DNA from: an uncultured Alphaproteobacteria bacterium
Lineage (GTDB): Bacteria; Pseudomonadota; Alphaproteobacteria; CAAHEQ01; UBA3637
Assembly (NCBI GenBank): GCA_944393195.1
Contig: CALXZG010000001.1
Span: 1-64,000, forward strand
Direction: 5' to 3'
Length of the DNA stretch: 64,000 nt
Position numbers and translations under genes: made by a program. Position 1 is the first letter of the stretch; each line of letters opens with the position of its first letter. The notes beneath the pieces are model-generated. The model was not told where the DNA came from. It saw only the letters and a list, made by a program, of their open reading frames with translations, and ran no database searches. This document shows positions 47,525-56,996 of this stretch, piece by piece.

Positions 47525-48559
47525 TTATTTCCCTTTCCGCTCAAAAGATAACACTAATTGTTCCGCTTCATCCTGGGCTTTCAGGTAAAGCTCGGCCTGT
47601 GTCCTGAATTCGGCAAACGCCGCCCGCATCGGTTCCGGCAAAGCATAAACGGCTTTGATGGCCTGTTTTAAATCGCTGCGAATTAAGGCGTTTTGTGCTT
47701 GGGACAATAAGTCTAACGGTGTGTTTCCGGTCGGTTGAATTCGGCGAATTTCCACCATGGTTGCCGGTACGGCTTTCAAGTAAGCCAACCACCACGGATT
47801 ATGCATTCGATAGTACGCAATCACGGCACGTTTATGTTCTTTTCGGAATAAGGAACGCATATCATCCAACGGGGATTCATCCATGGCGCAGACGGGCGTT
47901 AGCTGTTCAATTAACGCATGCCATGCGTGATGCTGTGTTTGCGTTTTGAGTAATTTTTGAAAGTCGGTTCGACACGAAGTACCGGCTTGTAAATGATCCC
48001 GTAACTGTAAAGCATCGTGTAACGTAAAGTAAGGGGCATTTGCGATCGGTGCCGGTGTTTCGGCTGCTTCCGCTTCGGATACTGTATTATCTGTTTTTGT
48101 TTCCGATGGTTGCTCTACTGCCGTTTGCCCGTCAATGTCAATAACGGTGTTTGTTGAGGGGGTAGGGGCGGACACCTCTTTTGTCACCGCCTCTTCCGGT
48201 TGAAAAGGAGTCTCTTTTTGTTGGGCGATTGTCGTCGCCGTATCGGATACGTCCGTCGTTACCGATATTTGCGTATTGGGTAATTGTTCTGCTTTTTGTA
48301 ATACCGGAACAATCGGGCGAGCCGGCAACCCGGTTCGTACATGTCCGGATACGGTCCTTCCCATAGTTGGCAAAATGGGAACGGCTTTATCCAATCGGGT
48401 ATGCAATTGATAAATCAATAGACCACCGATGACACATAAAACAGATAAAGATAGAATCAAAATAGATCGTATAAAACGATGAAAAGATTTAACCGTCGGC
48501 GTTTTGATGTCTTCAACGGGTGTTGCTTCGTCGGCCGTATGGTGGGATTGTCCGGTCAT
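47525..48559 (-). CDS. mitofilin-like inner-membrane protein
   Basis: A 344-aa protein, with the start set at MTGQSHHTADEA by AAGGAGG. A cytoplasmic N-terminus precedes one helix (ILILSLSVLCVIGGLLIYQL), a low-complexity Thr/Pro/Glu-rich periplasmic linker (residues 100-185), and a helical C-terminal domain (LQAGTSCRTDFQKLL, then a TPR-like region). This architecture and the neighbour hemY match the alphaproteobacterial mitofilin/Mic60-type gene. It probably acts in inner-membrane shape or envelope contact. Confidence 0.75.
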   Translation of the reverse strand: MTGQSHHTADEATPVEDIKTPTVKSFHRFIRSILILSLSVLCVIGGLLIYQLHTRLDKAVPILPTMGRTVSGHVRTGLPARPIVPVLQKAEQLPNTQISVTTDVSDTATTIAQQKETPFQPEEAVTKEVSAPTPSTNTVIDIDGQTAVEQPSETKTDNTVSEAEAAETPAPIANAPYFTLHDALQLRDHLQAGTSCRTDFQKLLKTQTQHHAWHALIEQLTPVCAMDESPLDDMRSLFRKEHKRAVIAYYRMHNPWWLAYLKAVPATMVEIRRIQPTGNTPLDLLSQAQNALIRSDLKQAIKAVYALPEPMRAAFAEFRTQAELYLKAQDEAEQLVLSFERKGK

Positions 48560-48648
48560 TTTTAACCTCCTTGTCCTGATGATTGACATTATAAGGCGAA
48601 GGAATATCAAAATGCAAGTTTTTTTATGATACCGACGAATCCCTTTTA

Positions 48649-48677
48649 TTGACAGAATGGAAAAGCCATGGTAAAAT
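48649..48677 (+). promoter_or_regulatory. sigma70-type promoter
   Basis: TTGACA, 17 bases, TAAAAT, 22 bases before the ATG at 48700. Confidence 0.65.
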
Positions 48678-48699
48678 AAACCTTATTACGGAGGATGTT

Positions 48700-49995
48700 A
48701 TGTCGGTTAAGGATACAATACAAAAAATAACGCATTCTCGTGTGGCCGGTAATTTTGTGCGCGCCGGCGCCATGGGGGCCGCTTTAATGGGGGCTGCCGT
48801 CGGTCGTGGTGCGACACCGAATGAAAAGGCCGAAGCCTCTTCCGAGCCGGTTGCAATTAACCGATATGCCGAACCTTTACCGACAACACGCGGACAGCAA
48901 AATATTCAGGACCAATTAAAATTAAACAGTTATTTGGCGACCGTCGGTGTTTACGATGCCGATCGGGATGCAAATGTGGATAAAGAAGCTTTCCCGTCCA
49001 TTTCTAAATACGCCTTACAATTAGATGCCCAATTGGCCTGTGCCGGAGAAAGTGCCGGAACACGTCATACGGTTGTATCCGGGGCGGTTGATTATGTTTT
49101 TCGACCGTTGGCCGGCAATACGGATATAACGTTCGGTGATTATTCTTTAAATCCGAAAGGGTTGCGGGATTTTTGGGCGGCCAGCGGTTCTTCCATTGAT
49201 TTGTCTAACGGTTTGAATTTGGTTTTAAAATATCCGAATTCGGCAACAGGGGAAAACAATGATAAGCCCGCCTTTATCATCAATGTGCCGCAATCATCTT
49301 TGACTTCTTCCATTAAACAAATATCGTATATGTATGATAAATTGGAAAGTAGCGGTGTGACGCAGGTTTTGGAAGAATCGGCCGCAGATTTGAGTCAGAT
49401 GAGTGCCGAGGAACAAAAAGCGTTCGCTCAAAAAATGATGGCGGATTTTAACAGCGGTGATTTGGAAAAAAGGGTTGCTTTGGATCCGGACTTGAAAGAA
49501 CAAATGAAAAAAGATTTGTTGTCGGCAATTCCCCGTCAATATTCCGTTTCCGTGATTCAAAACGGCCGTATTCGTGAAGCGGTTGAATCGGATGCTGAAA
49601 TTTTTTATGATATGGTTGTTTCCAATATTATGGATATGAACGATAAAGGTGCTATCGACTTAGGGGATATTGCCGCACGGGAAACGGTTGGAAATACGAA
49701 CGAGGAAAGTAACGGTTTCTTCGGGACGCTGGGACGTTGGGGGCGAAAGGCTGCCGGTGCAGCTGTCAGTATAACGGCCAGCTGTCTGCCCGATAGTGTT
49801 CTACGCGGTCAAATAGATGCTAAAGCAAAAGAGCCGATTATCAATTCTTTTAACCAAGTTGTGGCACAACAACGTCTGAATGCTCAGGAAAATAACAATT
49901 CAGCTTCTTTTACGGATTTTACCGTTGCTTCCGCTGAAAACGGCGGTACCTCTGCATATGCTACACAATTTGTGAATCGTCAGAGTGGTCGATGA
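48700..49995 (+). CDS. hypothetical protein, 431 aa
   Basis: Not recognised. The start MSVKDTIQKITHSRVAG at 48700 has GGAGG upstream. A Gly/Ala-rich stretch follows (FVRAGAMGAALMGAAVGRGA), which could be a weak membrane or export signal. The rest is a soluble, mixed domain with a helical acidic part (AADLSQMSAEEQKAFAQKMM) and a second Gly/Ala patch near residue 360 (GRWGRKAAGAAVSI). It stands alone with its own promoter. Confidence 0.6.
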   Translation: MSVKDTIQKITHSRVAGNFVRAGAMGAALMGAAVGRGATPNEKAEASSEPVAINRYAEPLPTTRGQQNIQDQLKLNSYLATVGVYDADRDANVDKEAFPSISKYALQLDAQLACAGESAGTRHTVVSGAVDYVFRPLAGNTDITFGDYSLNPKGLRDFWAASGSSIDLSNGLNLVLKYPNSATGENNDKPAFIINVPQSSLTSSIKQISYMYDKLESSGVTQVLEESAADLSQMSAEEQKAFAQKMMADFNSGDLEKRVALDPDLKEQMKKDLLSAIPRQYSVSVIQNGRIREAVESDAEIFYDMVVSNIMDMNDKGAIDLGDIAARETVGNTNEESNGFFGTLGRWGRKAAGAAVSITASCLPDSVLRGQIDAKAKEPIINSFNQVVAQQRLNAQENNNSASFTDFTVASAENGGTSAYATQFVNRQSGR

Positions 49996-50661
49996 TTATG
50001 GCCGGCTGAGGTAAGGGGAATCTTTTAATATAAATCGCCACGGTTTATCACGATACTCGCCGGCAAAATCAATTCCGATACGGGGTGTGCATCCGATATG
50101 ATCGGGTGTTATTTTTTCCTGTCTGGGGGATAACCAAATTAAATTTCCGGTCAAAGGTTCCCCGTTATGATGTTTCGTAATCCCCAAAGCCTGACATAAT
50201 TTGCCGGGGCCTGTTGTCAGTTTTTTGATATTGTGTGTTCCCCGTCGTTGACACATATCGGAAATACCGAAGATAGGTTCCAGGGCTCGGATTAAAATCG
50301 TATCCGGTTGTCCCGGTGGACTGGTCGTCACACAAAATTGATGATACATGCCGTATACCAAAAACGTATAGGCGTATCCCCCTTCTTTAAATTGAATGGC
50401 TGTCCGCGGTGTTTTGCGAAAACCGTAACTGTGCGCGGCTTTGTCTTCTCCGCCGATATAAACCTCTGCCTCCGTTATTTTGCCGACGGTCAATTGACCG
50501 TCCATTCGGGTGCATAAATAAGCCCCCAAAATAGTATCCCGTACTAAATCAAACGGATTTTGTTGGTAGGTTGCCGCCGCAATATGCCGTTCAAATAGTT
50601 TTTCATTCATCATATGCCACCACTTTTCGCCAAGAATATCATTTAGCATATTGATTTGCAA
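49996..50661 (-). CDS. DNA-3-methyladenine glycosylase (AAG/MPG family)
   Basis: A 221-aa protein that removes alkylated purines. The family motifs are present: GKITEAEVYIGGEDKAAHSYG (with the catalytic Glu) and MYHQFCVTTSPPGQPDTILIRALEP, then LTTGPGKLCQALGI. The first 17 codons are not conserved in the family and the ribosome site is unclear, so the real start may be one of the Met codons near 50613. Convergent with the 431-aa gene, whose stop abuts its own. Confidence 0.9.
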   Translation of the reverse strand: MQINMLNDILGEKWWHMMNEKLFERHIAAATYQQNPFDLVRDTILGAYLCTRMDGQLTVGKITEAEVYIGGEDKAAHSYGFRKTPRTAIQFKEGGYAYTFLVYGMYHQFCVTTSPPGQPDTILIRALEPIFGISDMCQRRGTHNIKKLTTGPGKLCQALGITKHHNGEPLTGNLIWLSPRQEKITPDHIGCTPRIGIDFAGEYRDKPWRFILKDSPYLSRP

Positions 50662-50680
50662 TAGGATGTAAAAATTTTTC

Positions 50681-50709
50681 TTGACACAGGTCCCGACTTT
50701 CTGATTATA
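50681..50709 (+). promoter_or_regulatory. promoter of the phosphodiesterase gene
   Basis: TTGACA, 17 bases, ATTATA (the alternative TATAGT gives a 19-base spacer). It lies about 60 bases before the ATG, which has GAAAGGA. Confidence 0.55.
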
Positions 50710-50771
50710 GTGGAAATAAGAAGTATTTTATATTTTAATGAAAACGGCTTGAATATGAAAGGAAACGATAA

Positions 50772-51899
50772 ATGGCGTTGATTCCCCGCTTTTTGAATTA
50801 TGATAGCAGCATTTTGTCCGTCGCCAATTCTGTTTTAAAACACTATGGTGTTCAACCGCCGTATTCGACACTGCCGATGTTAGACGATGCGTTGGCGCGT
50901 GGATATCGCAACGTCGTTCTGATGATTTTTGATGGATTAGGGGTTGAATTATTGACTAAAACATTATCGCCGGATTCGTTTTTGCGACAACATATGGCGT
51001 GTTCGATTTCCTCTGTTTTTCCGCCGACAACCTGCGCCGCCCTGACAACGCACCGTTCAGGATTACCGCCGATAGTCCATGGCTGGTTGGGGTGGAGTTG
51101 TTGGTTCCAAGAGTATGGTCATGTTATTGAATTGTATCGGAATCGGGATTTATATACACAACAACCGCTTCCCATTCCGCCTGTTGCCGATCAATTGCCG
51201 TATGAAACCGTTTGGGAAAAAATTGATCGCGCAAATAATCATACAATCGGGACGCATGTAATTTATCCCGATACGATTGTTCCGACCGGTGCCACGACAT
51301 TACCGGATTGGTGTGATCGGATTGAAAAAGCCTGTCAACAATCGGGACAACAATACGTTTTTGCCTATTGGGCCGAACCGGATCATACCTCCCATAACCT
51401 TGGTCCCTATGATTCGACGGTTCAGCATATTATTCAGGACCTGAATAACCGCGTGGAAGAACTTTGCCGAACACAAAAGGATACTCTTTTCATAATAACG
51501 GCCGATCACGGTCATGTTCCGGTTGAAGGTGTTGTTTACATAGATGATTGTGCCGATATGGCAGATTGCCTGTCCCGTCCGCTCAGTTTGGATGATAGGG
51601 TTGTCAGTATCGCCTTGAAACCAGGAAAAGAAAAACATTTTTTGGATTTGTTTAATCGCTTTTTGTCATCGGATTTTGTGTTGTTTAGCCGTCAAGAGGC
51701 ACTTGACCAAGGATTATTCGGCTTTGGAACGCCCCATCCGCGGGCAACGGATTTTATCGGCGACTATATTATAACGGCTGTTGGCGGGAAATTGTTGTGC
51801 CAACATATGCCGGGTGAAAAAATACCCGATATGAAAGGGGCGCATGCCGGCTTGACGGCGACAGAAGTACAAGTCCCCTTGATTTTGGTTAAAACATAA
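50772..51899 (+). CDS. type I phosphodiesterase/nucleotide pyrophosphatase-like protein
   Basis: A 375-aa protein of the alkaline-phosphatase superfamily. The metal and nucleophile residues are visible: VVLMIFDGLG (first Asp), SVFPPTTCAAL (Thr nucleophile), WAEPDHTSHNLGP (Asp/His), IITADHGHVPV and the final HAGLTATE. It hydrolyses phosphodiester or phosphonate bonds. No signal peptide, so it is probably cytosolic. The substrate is unknown. It lies directly before the glycan cluster, but 230 bases of AT-rich DNA separate them. Confidence 0.85.
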   Translation: MALIPRFLNYDSSILSVANSVLKHYGVQPPYSTLPMLDDALARGYRNVVLMIFDGLGVELLTKTLSPDSFLRQHMACSISSVFPPTTCAALTTHRSGLPPIVHGWLGWSCWFQEYGHVIELYRNRDLYTQQPLPIPPVADQLPYETVWEKIDRANNHTIGTHVIYPDTIVPTGATTLPDWCDRIEKACQQSGQQYVFAYWAEPDHTSHNLGPYDSTVQHIIQDLNNRVEELCRTQKDTLFIITADHGHVPVEGVVYIDDCADMADCLSRPLSLDDRVVSIALKPGKEKHFLDLFNRFLSSDFVLFSRQEALDQGLFGFGTPHPRATDFIGDYIITAVGGKLLCQHMPGEKIPDMKGAHAGLTATEVQVPLILVKT

Positions 51900-52017
51900 A
51901 TATAAATATAAATAAAACATAAATACATCCTGTTTTTTTTGAGGCTGATATTTCGTTTCGGGGGCGGTATTCGCTTGCCTTCCATGCTTCTGTATGGTGA
52001 AAAATAAAAAATATCTC

Positions 52018-52046
52018 TTGACTTTAATACAAAAGGATATTATTTC
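52018..52046 (+). promoter_or_regulatory. possible promoter of the glycan operon
   Basis: TTGACT, 17 bases, TATTTC in the AT-rich gap 51900-52126. The -10 is weak. This gap shows no gene. Confidence 0.35.
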
Positions 52047-52115
52047 TTATTCAAACTAAAACTTCATATAAATATGAACTACATATGTATGTATGTCGTT
52101 TAAATAAGAACATAA

Positions 52116-52124
52116 GGGGGGGGG
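52116..52124 (+). repeat. poly-G tract (9 G) in the ribosome-binding region of the first glycan gene
   Basis: Nine G two bases before the ATG at 52127. The run takes the place of the Shine-Dalgarno sequence, so its length could tune translation. Confidence 0.7.
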
Positions 52125-52126
52125 AT

Positions 52127-53107
52127 ATGCCCGTATCGATTTCTGTTATTATACCTGTTTATCAGGCGCAAGCGTATTTGCCTTTTTGTTTAAACAGTAT
52201 TTTGGCGCAAACGTTTTCGGATTTTGAAGTGTTGTGTGTCAACGACGGTTCGCGGGATGATAGCGCGGCCATCTTGGCCGATTATGCCGCCCGGGATGCC
52301 CGTATTCGTGTTATTACTCAGGAAAACAAAGGCGTTTCTGCCGCCCGTAATGCGGCTTTACGTCAAGCCCGCGGGGATTACATTACTTTCTTGGATAGTG
52401 ATGATATGTGGCATCCCCGATATTTGGAAAGAATGATAACACCCCTTCGTGAAACACAGGCAGATTTTGTGTCGTGTTCCTATCATACCGTTCCGGCAAA
52501 ACAGGAAAAGCCGAATACCGAACCTGTGTCGACGGCAAAAGCGCAGATGATCGATACGCCTTTCGATGCTTTGGTGTGGCGGCGATATAACCTGACCGTC
52601 ATGGTGTGGGGTAAAATGTTCCGTCGTGAGATTTTGACCGATTTGTATTTTGATGAACGGATTAGCTACGGTGAAGACTATATCTTTGTACATCAGGCGG
52701 CCTATATCGCCCGCTCGGCCGCGGTTGTACCGGATGATTTGGTTTGCTATCGGACAAGTGATAACAGCTTAATGCGCTCTTCTTTTTCCGACGCAAAAGT
52801 GCAGGCTCATTTTTTGTTGGCATCCGTATTGTACCATTTTTTCAAAGAGTGCCCGATGCAACAAAAAACCCGGAAAAGGTTGTTTCGGCAAATTGCTAAA
52901 CTATTGTTAAAGTACACCATGTCTTATCCGTTGTGTCAAAGTACCGATAATTATCGTCAATATTGGCATGCGTATGCCGAACAATTGAAAGAGTATCATC
53001 GCCGGGGGATTTATTGTCCGCGCTATTTGTCATTTAAAAACAGGTTGGTATCCTGGTTGTTTTTACATCGGAATTTTACTCTTTTACGGTTAATCGGGGG
53101 TGTTTAA
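52127..53107 (+). CDS. family 2 glycosyltransferase
   Basis: A 326-aa GT-A enzyme. SISVIIPVYQAQAYLPF is the nucleotide-binding start, FEVLCVNDGSRDDS the second motif, and FLDSDDMWHP the DxD metal site. The start is MPVSISVI. First gene of a nine-gene plus-strand operon for a surface glycan. Donor and acceptor are unknown. Confidence 0.9.
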   Translation: MPVSISVIIPVYQAQAYLPFCLNSILAQTFSDFEVLCVNDGSRDDSAAILADYAARDARIRVITQENKGVSAARNAALRQARGDYITFLDSDDMWHPRYLERMITPLRETQADFVSCSYHTVPAKQEKPNTEPVSTAKAQMIDTPFDALVWRRYNLTVMVWGKMFRREILTDLYFDERISYGEDYIFVHQAAYIARSAAVVPDDLVCYRTSDNSLMRSSFSDAKVQAHFLLASVLYHFFKECPMQQKTRKRLFRQIAKLLLKYTMSYPLCQSTDNYRQYWHAYAEQLKEYHRRGIYCPRYLSFKNRLVSWLFLHRNFTLLRLIGGV

Positions 53108-53109
53108 TC

Positions 53110-54054
53110 ATGGCTTCCATTCCGGTCTTTTTTGCCTGTGATAATGAATATGCGCCATTGGTGACAACAACGGCCTTGTCAATATTGGCACATACGGATT
53201 CCCATGTTGATTTTTACTTGGTTTGTCCTGATTTGTCATCTGAAAATAAGGATATTTTAACTTCTTTTTTTCAAAAGCAAAAAAACGCTACCTTTTCCGT
53301 TATTCCGATAGCGTCGGACAAGTTTCATTTTTTGCCGACGGGTTTTCATTACACCGCAGCCATGTATGCCCGCTTTTTCATTCCGTTGCTGCGTCCCGAT
53401 TTATCCAAAGTCATTTATTCTGACGTGGATGTTATCTTTTGCGGTGATATTCGGGAACTGTATGATACGGATATGAATGGCTTTGGTTTGGCCGCCCCGA
53501 TAGATGAAATCGGTGCCGAAATAAGTGGAGATTGGAATCATGGCGTGCGTAAGAAAAAATTGAATATTGCGCCCACGCATCGTTTTTTTCAATCCGGTAA
53601 TTTAGTGATTAATGCCGATTATTGGCGGCGTCATCATATTTCACAACGATTGTTGGCAACGGCCAATGAAAAGAAAGCCGATTTGATTGCTCCGGATATG
53701 GATATCCTTAATGTTGTTTTTGCCGATAACTATTGTTGTTTACCGTATCGGTACAGTTTGTGTACCAATCGAATCGGATATGAAAACAATAATGCCGAAA
53801 TGATAGCGGCACTGGCATCTCCTTTTTGTATTCATTATGCCGGTACCGGAAAACCGTGGAATAGAAGGTCTATTCCGTTCCGAGAAAAATGGTGGCAGTA
53901 TGCCGAACTATCCCCCTACTACCATTTCTTTTTACAACAATGGCGTCATCATACAAAATACCGTTCCTTGAAACGTTTATTTTATCGTATGCGTTATAAG
54001 TTGTCATGGGGAAATGCTCGGCTCCGTTATAAAAAAATGTATAAGAAATTATAG
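53110..54054 (+). CDS. family 8 glycosyltransferase
   Basis: A 314-aa retaining glycosyltransferase of the GT8 type, related to LPS galactosyl- and glucosyltransferases. It has IPVFFACDNEYAPLVTTTALS at the N-terminus, KVIYSDVDVIFCGDI with the DxD, and FCIHYAGTGKPW near the C-terminus, all GT8 hallmarks. The basic C-terminal tail probably binds the membrane. It starts three bases after the previous gene. Confidence 0.92.
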   Translation: MASIPVFFACDNEYAPLVTTTALSILAHTDSHVDFYLVCPDLSSENKDILTSFFQKQKNATFSVIPIASDKFHFLPTGFHYTAAMYARFFIPLLRPDLSKVIYSDVDVIFCGDIRELYDTDMNGFGLAAPIDEIGAEISGDWNHGVRKKKLNIAPTHRFFQSGNLVINADYWRRHHISQRLLATANEKKADLIAPDMDILNVVFADNYCCLPYRYSLCTNRIGYENNNAEMIAALASPFCIHYAGTGKPWNRRSIPFREKWWQYAELSPYYHFFLQQWRHHTKYRSLKRLFYRMRYKLSWGNARLRYKKMYKKL

Positions 54055-54063
54055 GGGAATTGA

Positions 54064-55143
54064 ATGAGCCGTATTTCCATTATCATACCGATTTACAATT
54101 GTGCCGCTTTTGTCGGCAAAACATTGGATTCGTTGTTGACACAAACATATCGGGATATTGAAATTATTTGTGTGAACGACGGATCAACGGATGATTCGGA
54201 AAAAGTGTTGCAACAATATGTCCGGCGTGATGGACGGATTCGTGTGTTTAATCAACCCAATGCCGGTATCGGTAAAGCCCGTAACACGGGATTGGATGCC
54301 GCTACGGGAACGTACATCATGTTTTGCGATTCGGATGATTGGTATGAACCGAATATGTGTGCCGATATGGTAACCGTATTGGAACAATCCCGGGTCGATG
54401 TTGTGATGTGCCAAACATGTTTTGAATTTGAATCCGATTCCGATCGGCATATTCAAAGCCAAAAAAGAGGGTTAACCGACCGGTATTATAATCCGAAAGA
54501 GATATGTGACAATTTAAATAAAAGTCGCCTGTCCGTTAATTGCCTGGTATGGAATAAAATTTGGCGTAAAGAAATAATCGATCGTTATCATATTCGTTTC
54601 CCGGAAGGTTGTAATCATGAAGATGATGCTTTTTGGGCTATCTACTCCTTTTGTGCCGAAAAAATCTTGTATCTGCCCCAAAAATTATATCATTATTTTA
54701 TTCGATCCGGCTCTATCATGGATGATTATGTCAACCTGAAAATGAAAAATCGTCTGGATCGTATGCGGAGTTCTCATTTCGTATTTGATTTTTTAAAAAC
54801 ACATAATTTGTTACAGCGATATTCGGATGATATGTGTCGGATATTTTATCGACAGTTGAAAGCTTGCCTGCATTTCTTAACGGATGATGAGGTAGTCGAA
54901 CAAACAACAATCGTTAATCAACGGTTGGCGAATGACCTACATATACCCTGTTTTTTGACGTATTATCATCATGAATTGTTTTTGTTTTTAAAACCTAAAA
55001 ACCCCCTGATACTCTTGGCCGGTCTGATTTGGTACGGACTGCGCTGGTGTGTCTCGTCTCCCACCCGTCGGCATAAATATCGCCGACGGTTGTTAAAAAA
55101 CATGTTTTATTTAACCAACCCGCGGGGGGGGGGGGGGGAGTAA
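54064..55143 (+). CDS. family 2 glycosyltransferase ending in a poly-G tract
   Basis: A 359-aa GT2 enzyme with ISIIIPIYNCAAFVGKTLDS, IICVNDGSTDDS and MFCDSDDWYEP. The last residues NPRGGGGE are coded by a 15-G run (55124-55138). The stop TAA overlaps the ATG of the next gene. If one G is gained, the frame runs through GGA GTA into the next ATG and fuses the two glycosyltransferases; if one is lost, the end changes and the frame stops a little later. Confidence 0.9.
   Translation: MSRISIIIPIYNCAAFVGKTLDSLLTQTYRDIEIICVNDGSTDDSEKVLQQYVRRDGRIRVFNQPNAGIGKARNTGLDAATGTYIMFCDSDDWYEPNMCADMVTVLEQSRVDVVMCQTCFEFESDSDRHIQSQKRGLTDRYYNPKEICDNLNKSRLSVNCLVWNKIWRKEIIDRYHIRFPEGCNHEDDAFWAIYSFCAEKILYLPQKLYHYFIRSGSIMDDYVNLKMKNRLDRMRSSHFVFDFLKTHNLLQRYSDDMCRIFYRQLKACLHFLTDDEVVEQTTIVNQRLANDLHIPCFLTYYHHELFLFLKPKNPLILLAGLIWYGLRWCVSSPTRRHKYRRRLLKNMFYLTNPRGGGGE
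55124..55138 (+). repeat. poly-G tract (15 G) at a glycosyltransferase gene junction
   Basis: Fifteen consecutive G in a 45% GC genome. It sits in the last five codons of one gene and immediately before the overlapping start of the next. This is the classic length for slipped-strand length variation. Confidence 0.9.
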
Positions 55144-55976
55144 TGATCTATTTGAATTGCGAAGTAAAAAGCGGTTTAGGTGAAGACACATTTTGGACAT
55201 GGTTTGAACGGGAATTTCCCGGCTGTTCGTTTGAAGAACCGACCATTTTAAATGACGATGATATTTTAATTCGGTATTCAACATTGGGCTTTTTACCCGT
55301 TGTCGGTAAACAGGTAGCCTATTGTTTGGAATTGTATCCGCAAATGGGGGATTTTTTCGGCCTGAACCAATGGGATACCGTCTTACAAAAAGTGTATCAA
55401 ACGGCGCGTTATGCCACCTATCGGGTTGTTGCCACACCGGCTTCAATCAAAGATTATAGCCGTTTCGGAAGTGTGAATGTGATTCCGATCGGCGTCAATA
55501 CGGATTTGTATCGTCCGATGTCCGATAAGCGGGCTTTACGCCAAAAATATAACCTGCCATCCCATCGGGAAATCGGTATTTGGATCGGAACCTGTCATCC
55601 GATGAAGGGATACGATTTATTATTGCGTTATGCGGCGGAACATCCCGATATCCATTGGATTGTTATTTGGAAATGGGAAAAGGAGGCTTTGCCCATGCAG
55701 GGCGCTTCCAATTTTATTCAAATTCCGCAACAACAAATTGCCGAACTGATCAACTGTGCGGATTTTTTCCTGTCAACCAATAAATTGAATTCTTATTTTA
55801 TGGCCGAATGGGAAGCTATGGCCTGTGATATTCCTTTCCGTATCCTTGAAACGACACCGCGGGAATTTTATCCCTCCGATCATCCGCGGCAGGATGTTTT
55901 TCAATACGGTTGGGATCGTCTGTCGGCAAAACGGCAATGGGAAAACTTTTTAACGGCAAGGGGGGTGTCATGGTAA
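55143..55976 (+). CDS. glycosyltransferase, GT-B/GT4-like
   Basis: A 277-aa protein. The middle has a Rossmann-like second domain: VNVIPIGVNTDLYRPM, then GIWIGTCHPMKGYDLLLRYA, then WEKEALPMQGASNFIQI, typical of GT4-type transferases (PIGVNTDxFxP). The N-terminal half is shorter than in full-length GT4 enzymes. Its ATG overlaps the preceding stop, and its stop is overlapped by the next gene. Confidence 0.75.
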   Translation: MIYLNCEVKSGLGEDTFWTWFEREFPGCSFEEPTILNDDDILIRYSTLGFLPVVGKQVAYCLELYPQMGDFFGLNQWDTVLQKVYQTARYATYRVVATPASIKDYSRFGSVNVIPIGVNTDLYRPMSDKRALRQKYNLPSHREIGIWIGTCHPMKGYDLLLRYAAEHPDIHWIVIWKWEKEALPMQGASNFIQIPQQQIAELINCADFFLSTNKLNSYFMAEWEAMACDIPFRILETTPREFYPSDHPRQDVFQYGWDRLSAKRQWENFLTARGVSW

Positions 55977-56983
55977 AAGTTTCGATTATCTGTCTGATTT
56001 ATCGGTCGGCAAAATTAGCCGACTGGGTATGGGAAAGTGCGCAAAAATATACACCGATGCTTCATACCGGGGAGGCCGAATTCCTCTTTGTGGCCAATGA
56101 TCCGACGGATGCTTTGTTGAGGCATTTGCAACAACGCGGATATCCCTTTATCGTGAATCGGAACGTCCCAATGTCCGATGCCGATTTATTTGCAAAAGGG
56201 TACGCCAAACCCGAATATATCAGTCGCGTTTATAAAGGGTATAATCAAGGTATTCTGGCCGCCCGCGGCGAACGTATCGTCTTGGTCAACAGCGATAATT
56301 ACTTTTCGGAAGATTGGTTGGAAAACTTATTGAAATACGCAACATTTAACAATATCGTTTGTTCCCAAATCGTCGAACCGGGACATGAAAAACATCATTT
56401 TTTCCCGACGGCTTTGCGCGCCGATTTCGGACGGACACCGGATACCTTTCGTCCGGATGACTTTGCCGCCTACGTTTTACAACATAAGAAAACAGGATTG
56501 AAAGACGGGGGTGCCTATATGCCCTGTCTGTTTTGGCGGGAATTGGCCTATTATGTCGGCCTCTATCCCGAAGGAAATCTGGCCGGAACCGATTTTAATA
56601 CCGTCATTCGATACGGTGACGAAGCATTTTACGATAAACTGGCGCACCTTGGCGTTCGGCATGTGACGGCCTTGGACAGTATAGTTTATCATTTAAAAGA
56701 GGGTGAAAAAGACGACATAACAATAGCGGACGAAGGACCTTCAATGGAACCGAATTTTTCGGAACAACCGGCCTATTCGCCGTTGCCGACCGTTGCTTTA
56801 AAAGAGCCGGCAGTCTTATTAACACCCGATGCACATTATCCTTTTTCGGGAACAATGGTATCAATGTGTAAAACGAAAAAATCACCTGATGTCCGGTACC
56901 GCTTGGCATTAATGGGAACAAAATTAATTCCGATAGCCAAGTATCGTCGCCGTCTCAGGAAACATCTCAAATCAAAAATCTGA
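55970..56983 (+). CDS. family 2-like glycosyltransferase
   Basis: A 337-aa protein, with the start MVKVSIICLIYRSAKLADWV at 55970 after AAGGGGGG; it overlaps the previous gene by 7 bases. GT-A elements: ARGERIVLVNSDNYFSEDWLE holds the metal-binding Asp region, and TGLKDGGAYMPCLFW lies in the acceptor half. Part of the glycan operon. The linkage formed is unknown. Confidence 0.75.
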   Translation: MVKVSIICLIYRSAKLADWVWESAQKYTPMLHTGEAEFLFVANDPTDALLRHLQQRGYPFIVNRNVPMSDADLFAKGYAKPEYISRVYKGYNQGILAARGERIVLVNSDNYFSEDWLENLLKYATFNNIVCSQIVEPGHEKHHFFPTALRADFGRTPDTFRPDDFAAYVLQHKKTGLKDGGAYMPCLFWRELAYYVGLYPEGNLAGTDFNTVIRYGDEAFYDKLAHLGVRHVTALDSIVYHLKEGEKDDITIADEGPSMEPNFSEQPAYSPLPTVALKEPAVLLTPDAHYPFSGTMVSMCKTKKSPDVRYRLALMGTKLIPIAKYRRRLRKHLKSKI

Positions 56984-56996
56984 AAGGGGATTTATC

